From contig JBHGNT010000010.1 in the NCBI GenBank assembly GCA_043228905.1, forward strand, positions 6,324,001 to 6,388,000: a stretch of DNA of 64,000 bases, read 5' to 3'. Position 1 is the stretch's first letter. Every line of letters starts with the position of its first letter. The notes under the pieces are model-generated. The model did not search any database and was not told the DNA's origin. It saw nothing but the letters and a program-made list of their open reading frames with translations. A program made the translations under genes and the position numbers. The DNA comes from Azolla caroliniana (lineage: Eukaryota > Polypodiophyta). Shown here piece by piece: positions 55,389 through 64,000 of the stretch.

Positions 55389-56007
55389 GTTCCATGATTG
55401 GAACCGCAACACCCACCTCGACAGATTGAGGTGAGGGCCTTTCTCGACGGATAGAGAAGGTGCCCATGACTCAAGGTAAGAGTCGTGGGCTTATAAGTCT
55501 TCTCGATGGATGGAGAAGACACCCATGACCCAAGGTGTGAGGCATGGGTTGTACACATTGTTCAATTGCCAAGGTGCACATGGGGAATGTAACCTCTAGT
55601 GCATTGAATACCCCACAGTACTCAAGTACCTTTGTGTGGGAAGGGAATCTCCCTATGCATTCAAATAACCTAATGTAGTCAAATCCTATGTGTGGGAATG
55701 GAATCTCCCTAGGAATTCAATCAACTTTAGATGTAGTCAAGTACCTATGTGGGGGGATGGAATCTCCCTAGTGATTGTATTCAATACCATTATGATTGAT
55801 ATAGGGTACTCATGTACCATATGGGGAGACTTGCGAGAGAATAAAGAGGATCTTCTATATAAGTTGGACAGAGGGTGGTTGGGCGGAGGTTCAACAGATC
55901 CAAGTTCTCTCTCTTAGTCATTTATCCCCATAGTCGAAGAGCGTTGACACACGAGTCCGAATCTGATCGTCGATCCATCCTTATCGCAAAATTTCGGTGG
56001 TGTTACA
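55389..56007 (+). repeat. Gypsy 5' LTR (left end missing)
   Basis: Matches the right LTR from GTTCCATGA on and ends GGTGTTACA. It contains three near-repeats of GGGAAT(G/C)GAATCTCCCTA(G/T) about 60 bases apart, and TATATAAGTTGG (TATA-like) at about 55856. Confidence 0.92.
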
Positions 56008-56019
56008 TGGTATCAGAGA
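56008..56019 (+). promoter_or_regulatory. Gypsy primer-binding site
   Basis: TGGTATCAGAGA directly follows the LTR; near-perfect complement of the 3' end of initiator tRNA-Met. Confidence 0.9.
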
Positions 56020-56110
56020 GAACTGCTAGGATCATGTTTGCGACTTGCGGAAATCTTGAATTCGAAGGTAGTATTCGTTTAAATAGCCTTCTTTAAATAC
56101 TAATTCTAGA

Positions 56111-57300
56111 ATGGTTGTGCTAGAAAATATGGATGCACCAACCATGGAAGCGGCTCCCAATGCCTCCGCTACTTCCAACCTGGCTCATGTGCCGTCGGCC
56201 TCGGAGGAGGTTCCAAAAAATCCTCCCTGAAACCTTCGTCTACACGTTAAGGAACTCGAGACGAGAGTTGCCTTACTCGAAAGTGAAGCCGACAATCTTA
56301 TCAGTATGGTTGAGGACCTTAGTGCTCGCCTTGCCGAAACAAATGTGGAGTTGGTATGTTTACTTGCCAAAGAGTCTCGTGCCAAGAATGACGTGGGAAA
56401 AGAAGCGCCTTGATGCATCGATGAAACCCCACGCGTGAAGCCTCGTGAACCCGAAAGCTACAATGGGGCTCAAGATGCCCAAATTTTAGAGAACTTCATT
56501 TGGGATTGCGAGCAGTTCTTCTTAGCTGCCCGTATCCTCAATGAGGCGGACCGTGTCTTCCATTTCTCCACCTTCTTGGCCGGGGATGCTAAGCTATGGT
56601 GGCGCAACTTCGTCGATGATAGCATTCAACAAAAGGGTCCCATGCCTGTGAATACGTGGGAAGAATTGAAGGAAGCTCTCAACAAACAATTTATTCCTTC
56701 TAATTCCGAGTGGAAGGCTTGACAACAACTTGACCTACTTCGTCACACGGGCCATATCAAGGATTATATTAAATCTTTTCGTGCTCTTATGTTACAAATC
56801 TGCTCCATGTGAGAACAAGATCGTTTCTTTGCATTGACCAACCGGTTGAAGGAGTGGGCTCAAAACGAGCTCCGCCGACAAAATGTAACAACTCTTGCTG
56901 CCACTTATGAAGCGGCGAATCGCCTCACCGATTGGCATTCTCAAGGTGGCTCCTCCGATGGAAAAGGCAAAGAAAAGAGGGGTCCTCCAAATTTGAAGGC
57001 ACACAATACTCGTCCCTTCAAGAAGGTGGCTTATAATTCGCAAGGAGGTGGATCTCGACCCCCCATCGATGGCCAAAATGTTGCAAAGAAGTTTCCTTCC
57101 GCGAAAACTACGAATTTGAATTCCTTCAAGCCCAAGGATGCTACTGTGAAAAGGAATCTTAAGTGCTTCATTTGTCAAGGTGACCATTTCGCAAGAGATT
57201 GCCCCTTCAAGGGCCAACTCCACTCTCTTGTTAAGGCTTCGGACGACAACGCAAACAATCAAACCATGGGCCACATCAAGTGTTTGTGTGCAGTTCGTGA
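56111..57300 (+). pseudogene. Gypsy gag
   Basis: Opens MVVLENMDAPTMEAAP and meets a stop at about 56228. A coiled coil follows (VKELETRVALLESEADNLIS), then the gag core KPREPESYNGAQDAQILENF, KLWWRNFVDD and WEELKEALNKQFIPSN, a stop, and LRHTGHIKDYIKSFRALML. The zinc knuckle CFICQGDHFARDC is at about 57161-57205. At least four in-frame stops. Confidence 0.9.
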
Positions 57301-57979
57301 GGTAAAGAGTGAGCATTCATTACTTTATGTTAGTGCTCTAATCAATGGTCATTTGTGTCAAGCGATGGTGGATACGGGTGCTTCTCACAAGTTCATGACG
57401 CCAACCCTCGCCAAAGCTTGTGGACTACGTATGGAGGTCAATTCCAAGGGCACTTGGAAGACCGTCAACGGGAAGGAGCAGCAAGTGGGGCAGATTGCTC
57501 CTAATGTTGGGGTTATTGTTGGAGAGGTGATTGTGCATGTTGAATTTAGCATCGTCGAGATGGACGATTTTGATGTGGTTTTGGGTCAATCTTGGGCGAG
57601 ATTGGTGCACACATTACCCTACCCATTTGGTGAGCAAGTTCTATTTATGCAAGATAAATTTCATGTTGTAAAAGCTTCTTCCTCTCGCCCCAACCCCCTC
57701 CCCAAAATTCTCTCCTCCATGCAACTCAAGAAGGTGGCCCAAAAGGGCTGCCTTATGATAGCCGCTATATTTAAGGATACCAATGATCACGACCATCCCA
57801 TGTCCGAAAAGGGCATTCATCCTAACATGATGGTTTTGTTAGATAGGTTTCAAGACGTCATGCCCAACGCTTTACCAAAGGAGTTGCCCCCAAAAAGGGA
57901 TGTTGATCATCACATCAAGGTGGTGCCCGGGTGCACTCCTCTTGTGAAGAGTCCAGCGTTGCCGAGAATGCGGAGTTAA
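57300..57979 (+). pseudogene. Gypsy protease
   Basis: Continuous with the gag frame (56834-57979). Active site AMVDTGASHKFMTPTLA has the D-T-G triad intact, with the later FDVVLGQSWARL flap-side motif. The linker to RT holds [20 protein letters not shown], and the frame ends at 57979 after a frameshift near 57945. Confidence 0.9.
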
Positions 57980-59159
57980 AGCGTCAACTCAACGAGCTAC
58001 TAGAGGCAGGATTCATACGCCCTTCTAGATCTCCTTATGGTTCCCCGGTGCTCTTAGTCAAGAGGAAGGATGGAAGCTTGAGAATGTGTGTCGATTATCG
58101 AGCATTTAACAAGCTCACCATCAAGAATCGCTACCCTCTTCCTAACCTCCGAAAGATGTTCGACCAACTAGGGAAGGCGTGGTACTTTACCAAGATGGAT
58201 CTTCATTCGGGATACTATCAAGTGAGGATCATTGAAGGTGATGTGGAGAAAACCGCCATGCGAACACGCTATGGCTCGTATGAGTGGCTCGTAATGTCGA
58301 TGGGCTTAAGCAATGTTGTAGCAACCTTTAGTACCCTCATGAATCAAGTTTTTGGGCCGGAGCTTGACGAATGCATTGTGGTCTACCTCGACGACTTGCT
58401 TTCTTTAGTCCTACTTGGGAACAACACTTGAAGGATGTTGAGATGGCTCTCCAAAGATTAAGAGAGAACCATCTCTACGTGAAGAAATCCAAGTGTGCCT
58501 TTGGTGTGGAAGTAGTGTACTTCCTCGGCTTCAAAATAGCTCGTGGTGAGCTACAACCCGAAGAGGAAAAGCTTCGTGCAATCAAGGAATGGCCTACACC
58601 ACGTTCGGTAACGGATGTTTGTTCTTTCCTTGGTTTAGCTTCTTTCTATCATGTGTTTATTGATGGTTTTGCTCGTCTCTCTACTCCTCTCTCTAACCTT
58701 ACTAAAAGTGGGAAAAAGTGGTTTTGGTGTGACAAGTGTGCTTGTGCTTTTGATGCCTTAAAAGAGGCATTGTGCACAACGCCATGTTTGGCACTACCCG
58801 ACTTTGACAAGCCCTTTGAGCTTCATACAGATGCATCTGATTATGCCATGGGTGGAGTGCTCATGCAAGAAGGAAGGCCGGTGGCCTTTGAGAGCAAGAA
58901 GTTCATGGATCGAGAGACGCGATACCCCACCCATGAAAACAAGATGGCGGCCATCGTCCATTGTCTTCGTACATGGAGACATTACTTGATGGGGAGGCAC
59001 TTCACCGTCCACACGGATAACATCACATCAACGTACTTTGCTTCACAACCAAAACTCACCGCAAAGCAAGCTCGGTGGCAAGACTTCCTTGCCGGTTATG
59101 ATTTCGAACTCAAGTACAAGCCTGGAAAGCAAAATGTGGTAGCCGATGCTCTTAGTTGA
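57931..59159 (+). pseudogene. Gypsy reverse transcriptase and RNase H
   Basis: Frame 57931-58431: [63 protein letters not shown] and the catalytic VVYLDDLL, then a frameshift just after YLDD. Frame 58371-59159 continues [29 protein letters not shown] and FLGLASFYHVFIDGF. RNase H follows: FELHTDASDYAMGGVLMQ, HENKMAAIVHCLRTWRHYL and ADALS, then a stop. Catalytic residues are present, but the polypeptide is split. Confidence 0.93.
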
Positions 59160-59260
59160 AGAGCCCATTTGGCGGTAATGCATGTGGTGGTGGATACTAA
59201 TATGTTGCCAACCCTCAAGAGTGCATATCATGGTGATGAATATGACAAAAGTGCCTTCGT

Positions 59261-60076
59261 TTGTTTGCTAACGGTGAAAAGGTGACCCATCTATCTCTCA
59301 AAGATGGGGTGATCTACTTCAAGCAACAAAGGCTCTATGTACCTCAAGTAGTGAGGAAAGAAGTAATGTATGAGTTTCATGACACATTGTGGGCCGAACA
59401 CCCTGGTGGGGATAAAACCATGGAAATGTTGACTCGTAGGTACTTTTGGCCACACATGGACAAAGAAGTTCAAGCCTATGTGAGAGGATGCTAAGTGTGC
59501 CAACAAGACAAAGCCGAAAGATGCAAGCCCGCGGGATTGCTGCAACCGTAAAGCATCCCGAATCAGCCATGGGAATCCCTTAGCATGGACTTCATAATAA
59601 GCTTGCCGAAAAGGCAAAACTACACGGGTATCTTCGTCGTCGTGGATAGACTTACGAAGTATGCTCACTTTGTGGCCTATGAAAGCCCCGCAGATGCCGA
59701 GTATGTGGCGAAACTTTTCTTTGCGAATGTGTTCAAATACCATGGGCTCCCGCGAGAGATAATTAGCGATCATGATAGTTGCTTCACCGGTAAATTTTGG
59801 TCCACACTTTTCGCTTTGATGGGTACTAACCTCAAGTTTAGTAGTTCCTATCACCCACAAACAGATGGTCAAACAGAGAGGACTAATCAAATCTTGGAGG
59901 ACTATCTTCGCCATTATGTGAGCTCGGACCAAAAGGATTGGTCTCAATACCTCGACATAGCGGAGTTCTCCTACAACCTCCACAAGCAAGATTCCACAGG
60001 ATTTAGTCCATTTGAACTCAATTATGGGTTCCAACCTTTGTCTCCCGGAGACCTTATGGCGTTACCCCTTAGCTAG
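59261..60076 (+). pseudogene. Gypsy integrase
   Basis: Zinc-binding part EFHDTLWAEHPGGDKTMEML...YVRGC ends in a stop inside the C-x2-C pair (GC*VCQQ, about 59493). The core frame 59585-60076 has MDFIISLPKR, VVVDRLTKYAHF, IISDHDSCFTGKFW (Asp) and SYHPQTDGQTERTNQ (Glu), giving the D-D-E set. It ends at a frameshift near 60060. Confidence 0.92.
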
Positions 60077-60662
60077 CATTGTTCCAAGTGCCAATATTGC
60101 AATGAATAGGTGGTTCACTTGCCTCAACCAAGCTAAGGAAGCTATGGAGAAGGCTCAAGCTAGGTACAAGAAATATGTTGAACTCAAATGTAGGCATGAA
60201 GAATATGAAGTAGGTGACTTGGTGTTCGTCAAGTTGGATAGCGAACAATTTATTCTTCCAAAGGGTATCACCCCAAAGCTTGCTCGATGGTACAATGGTC
60301 CCTTTCCCATCATCGAGAAACTATCTCCATTGACTTACAAAGTTAAGCTACCGGAACACATGGGTGTGCATCCGGTGTTCCACATTTCTTTGCTCAAGAG
60401 GAGCTACATGGATGAAAACCATGAGGATATGACGGTTCGAAGGGTTCCTGCCTTGGTGATTGACAGGGGTAGCGACTACGTCTTGGAGGCCATCCTTCGT
60501 CATCGGGATCGACTAAACCAAAATGGGCCTAATAGGCTCTACTACTTTGCCAATGGAAATGCAAACCTCTGGAAGAGAATTCATGCCAACAAGGTGCGAC
60601 CTTGTGGAAATTTGAAGATGTGGTTAATGCATATAATTCGGGCCATCACCCTTTTAAAATGA
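60012..60662 (+). pseudogene. Gypsy integrase C-terminus with chromodomain-like tail
   Basis: Reads GDLVFVKLDSEQFILPKGIT, ARWYNGPFPIIEKLSPLTYK and HPVFHISLLKR (GPY/F module). Then a tail YVLEAILRHRDR...NRLYYFANGNANLWKRIHA is aligned with the position of a chromodomain but lacks its WKG and TWEP residues. Ends in a stop 30 bases before the purine tract. Whether the tail still binds chromatin is doubtful. Confidence 0.85.
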
Positions 60663-60678
60663 AGAGGGGACACCTTCT

Positions 60679-60692
60679 TCAAAGGGGGGAAT
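60679..60692 (+). promoter_or_regulatory. Gypsy polypurine tract
   Basis: AAAGGGGGGAAT immediately before the right LTR. Confidence 0.85.
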
Positions 60693-61332
60693 TGTAACAC
60701 ATCCGATGTGTTGAGGGGTTCCATGACTGGAACCGCAACACCCACCTCGACGGATTGAGGTGGGGACCATTCTCGACGGATAGAGAAGGTGCCCATGACT
60801 CAAGGTAAGAGTTGTGGGCTTATAAGTCTTCTCGATGGATGGAGAAGACACCCATGACCCAAGGTGTGATGCATGGGTTGTACGTGTTCAATTGCCAATA
60901 TGCACATGGGGAATGTAACCTCTAGTGCATTGAATACCCCACAGTACTCAAGTACCTTTGTGGGGGAAGGGAATCTCCCTATGCATTCAAATAACCTAAT
61001 GTAGTCAAATCCTATGTGTGGGAATAGAATCTCCCTAGGCATTCAATCAACTTTAGATGTTGTCAAGTACCTATATGGGGGAATGGAATCTCCCTAGTGA
61101 TTGTATTCAATACCATTATGATTGATATAGGGTACTCATGTACTATATGGGGAGACTTATGAGAGAATAAAAAAGGATCTTCTATATAAGTTGGACAGAG
61201 GGTGGCTGGGCGGAGGTTCAACAGATCCAAGTTCTCTCTCTTAGTCATTTATCCCCATAGTCGAAGAGCGTTGACACGCGAATCCAAATCCAATCGGCGA
61301 TCCATCCTTATCGCAAAATTTCGGTGGTGTTA
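60693..61332 (+). repeat. Gypsy 3' LTR
   Basis: Begins TGTAACACATCCGATGTG, itself a short palindrome (ACACATCCGATGTGT), and ends GTGTTA with the final CA lost to the C-run. Close match to the left LTR with small differences. Confidence 0.93.
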
Positions 61333-62150
61333 ACCCCCCCCCCTCCCCCCATTAATACGGTCTTCTTGTTTTATAAGGCCATTTGAAAACTATTTGCTTG
61401 TAACCCCTCAGGACTTTGAATTTCTTGTCTTGGAAGAACTCTTTGCAACATCGAATCTCTATTTAGAGAGTAGATTGCACCTTCGTCCTATGTATATTTT
61501 TTGTGAGTGTCTCTTTTCCTAATTTATGTATCCATGAAGAGCTTCTTCATTTCTTTAGGAAAGCATTCTAATGGCTCAACTCCTTATGTATTTGCCTCAA
61601 TCGATTTTCTTTTCCCATGCCTTTTTGCGTCTGGATTTTCATCATCATTGCCGCATGAACTTACTAGATAAAGATGCAAGATAATTGTTCCATGGAAGTA
61701 ATCGTGGGCTTAAAATCTTCCATATTCCTTTATTTGTCTACTGGATGGCAATGAATTGATTCAACAATAAAATGGAATGCAAAAAATTTCCCATTTTCAA
61801 GAGGTAAGGTTTACTTGATGAAAATTCTTGTTGCTAGTGGCAATCAACTCTTTATAGTATATGTGGCTCTCAACATCCTTGAGAGGCAATGTGAAAACAA
61901 TTCAAGGGCTAATTACCAAGCTAAGGTTATTGCAAACTTGTTATATAGCAACTTTACTTTATGAGGTAGAGATCAAGTTTTTTTTTCCCTTGAAAGATGT
62001 TCTTCAATAGTATTAAAAATGTTTGAAGACTACACGTTGAAGTACAACATAGAATAAAAGACATTGTATGTAGACCAAAACCTGTACATACAAAAACAAC
62101 TTATAAAGGGGTGTTGAACCTTGATACAATACATTACCATGATGTATTGA
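61333..62150. other. Unassigned region, C-run module at left
   Basis: Starts with a C-rich run then ATTAATACGGTCTTCTTGTT and TTATAAGGCC, the module also found left of the gypsy element. No gene is recognised in the rest. Confidence 0.5.
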
Positions 62151-62153
62151 TAT

Positions 62154-63360
62154 TCAATAAAGGGCCCATGGAAGTCGATAGTTCCATTGAGGCCCTTGAT
62201 CTAACACTACAAAGAGGGGCAACTTCCTCCATAAGTGAAGAAGCTTCGTCCTTTTTTTATGAACATTTTCTAGAGAACCATACATATTATCATACTGTCC
62301 ATAAACTACTATCAACAGTGTTTCCCATATCTCAAGCAGTGCATCTGATGGACCAAGATTTGCTGCATCATAAAGTCGACTACATCTACATTTCCATAAT
62401 ACCCATAACGTTACCGTAGTCACAGTTTTCCAAACCTGGACAGATCGCACTGCTTTTGAGGTTGCTAAAACGGACTAACTAATATCAATCTTGTATTGTG
62501 TATCGTCATGGCCTCGTGAATATCGTTTGCCTCATACAACATCAAGTTGGAATGTAAAACTCCCCACATTGTTGCTCCCCATGAGAACAAGCAACCAACA
62601 TTGATCATTAGGAATAAAGAAAGAACTTTATTCTATACTTGTAGAGACAAGGGACAAGACCAGAGGGCATGCTTAGTAGTCTCCTAAGTTGCATAGCAAA
62701 AGCCACATTGCCTAAGATTGGGTGCTACATTCCCTTTCAATAACTAGCCAATTGGTAATGCTGCATGCACTAATAGCCATCTGAAAAGAATAAATTTAGT
62801 GGGCCCCTTGAAAGACCAAATCCATCTCTAGTAGGTTTTCAACTGCAAAGTTGAAACACCCCAATTAGTCCAATGTTTTTGAGTTGCTGGCACCGTTACA
62901 TTCATAGACATCAATAATAACCTTCCAAGCTTCACTGAATACTGAAAGAAGAGAACCTTTATGATTTGTTCCCCCAAGGAGTATGACTAGAACCAACCCC
63001 CCCGGACCCATAGTAATCTTGCAATAGGTTCTTTTGCATACAACCACATCATATCACACATATGAGTGATGGAAGGATAAGGATCAAGCAACCACTTCTT
63101 TCCCATTTTAGCAACCACTTCTGACTGGTGCATTCCGCACGTGTTGTAGATAGTTGCAATCAGATGCATGAGGTTGCAATCTACTGTTGTCCAGAACCTC
63201 AAAATAAGAAATGCACCCATTAGGTGAGATACCCTTGACAACCAACAATGTGTCATTTATGAAGCATCCAAACCCAAAATGTTCCTACATGGGTTGGAAG
63301 GTTGCCGCCAATGAGGAATATGTCGCTAAAATGGTAGCAGTCATTATCTTGGCACCATAA
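62154..63360 (-). pseudogene. LINE C-terminal remnant
   Basis: On the minus strand, 3'-ward: LFRWLLVHAALPIG (about 62790), CGFCYATETTKHALWSCP (about 62670; zinc-binding region of LINE RT), then VTTVTLWVLWKCRCSRLYD and ALLEIWETLL (62430-62330). This is the usual end of a LINE ORF. The upstream frames (63256-62987) are less clear. Numerous stops. Confidence 0.65.
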
Positions 63361-63369
63361 ATAGTTTGT

Positions 63370-63690
63370 AAATACGCAAGACGATCTACTTGTGGCATCT
63401 GCTAGAATTGAATCCAAGTGCTTAAAATGGTTGTTCTTGAATGATGTGAAATCACCAAGGCAGGATCTAACATCTAATCGATTTTTGTTAGAAATCATAA
63501 GGGCATGGGATGGGATGAAGTCATTTCTGATTAAGGAAAAGCCTTCTACTTGGGATGCATTGCTAAATCGGCCTCTTCTCGCAAATTCTCTATTTCAGGA
63601 TAATACAGGAAAAGTGTTGGGCCTTAGAACTCACCTTGCCTGGGGTAAATCAGATAATTGTAGAGATCAAGTTAACCAACATTTGTAAGG
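63370..63690 (+). pseudogene. LINE-like fragment, opposite orientation
   Basis: Frame 63392-63688 reads LEIIRAWDGMKSFLIKEKPS, TWDALLNRPLLANSLFQDNT and LGLRTHLAWGKS. This resembles the segment between RT and the zinc-binding region of LINEs (W...L..QPLF.N.L). It meets the minus-strand remnant head to head near 63365. Confidence 0.5.
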
Positions 63691-64000
63691 CAAATTAGCA
63701 ATAAGATTTAGAGAGATTGTTGATCTCCACAATTTCTCGAAAAGTCAGGACACCTCAAAGGTCATTAAAATTCTTTTAGTAGTGAGTTTTGTTTTAGGGG
63801 AAAGATAGAGATAGAGAGCATTGAGTTTGTCATCAAGATTTATGTCAAATTGTCATCTCTCACACACATACAATTGTTAGGAAAATCTAGTAAAATAACA
63901 TGAGAACTAGATCATTTATGGGGATAAATAAAACTTCGCCATGTTTTAATTTGTTCCTTTAAGCTCTTTCTTTCCTTGATAAGGTGTTTCGTACAAGCAA
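63691..64000. other. Right edge, nothing recognised
   Basis: No coding motif or repeat recognised. The LINE-like frame ends just to the left. Confidence 0.4.

Larger units (their letters stand above)
55389..61332 (+). mobile_element. Ty3/gypsy element with both LTRs, decayed
   Basis: Left LTR 55389-56007, right LTR 60693-61332; tRNA-Met type primer site TGGTATCAGAG at 56008 and purine tract AAAGGGGGGAA before the right LTR. Order gag-protease-RT-RNase H-integrase with a degenerate chromodomain-like end is that of a chromovirus. The left LTR lacks its first 25 bases, so no target duplication can be read. Stops and at least three frameshifts disable it. Length 5.9 kb. It is a different family from the element at 20783-26445: primer site, gag and LTR share nothing. 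Confidence 0.94.

Noticed and set aside
56792-57316. 174-codon minus-strand frame
   Set aside because: Antisense to the gypsy gag and zinc knuckle; no motif of its own.
59291-60034. 247-codon minus-strand frame
   Set aside because: Antisense to the gypsy integrase core, which has the D-D-E residues on the plus strand.

Overview
The window is nuclear DNA of a land plant. It holds three ordinary intron-containing genes in a sea of LTR retrotransposons, LINE remnants, tRNA-related short repeats and local tandem duplications. The recognisable genes are a cytochrome c gene (839-3257, + strand, 3 exons), a small TMEM42/EamA-like membrane protein gene (9866-11137, + strand, 3 exons) and a VTI1-type v-SNARE gene (14872-18513, - strand, 5 exons). 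All splice sites are GT-AG, all joins keep frame, and the deduced proteins (113, 119 and 221 aa) have normal family lengths. Nothing suggests the three are functionally linked.

From about 19 kb to the end the window is almost entirely transposon. The best preserved structure is a nest: a Ty1/copia element (19891-30880, coding on -) whose 5-bp target duplication is GATGC, interrupted by a Ty3/gypsy chromovirus (20783-26445, coding on -) with 430-bp LTRs and target duplication GCCGG. To its right lie a decayed relative of the same gypsy family (31000-35250, with an internal inversion), a truncated copia element with a 5' LTR (35251 to about 36830), another gypsy fragment (36985-37925), an array of at least eight short palindromes (37915-38545), an exact 257-bp tandem duplication, inverted gag and copia remnants (41.5-44.8 kb), a degraded LINE split by a solo LTR with target duplication CCCAC (45.7-50.0 kb), a gypsy protease/RT fragment (50.1-51.8 kb), an almost complete but broken gypsy element with both LTRs (55389-61332), and LINE scraps at the right edge. 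A second copy of the LINE family lies at 6.1-8.8 kb and supplies the empty site that proves the solo-LTR insertion.

No autonomous element looks intact. Most reading frames carry stops or frameshifts, and several catalytic residues are changed. The lineage cannot be fixed from sequence alone. Two things are unusual for a typical flowering plant: the gypsy gag/chromodomain resembles the fungal/animal-like chromovirus type, and the LINE reverse transcriptase is not of the usual plant L1 type. Both would fit a non-seed or early-diverging lineage, but this is only a hint.

The strongest candidates for something undescribed are the palindrome array at 37.9-38.5 kb, the repeated occurrence of 70-260 bp local tandem duplications, and the recurrent inverted junctions inside decayed retroelements.
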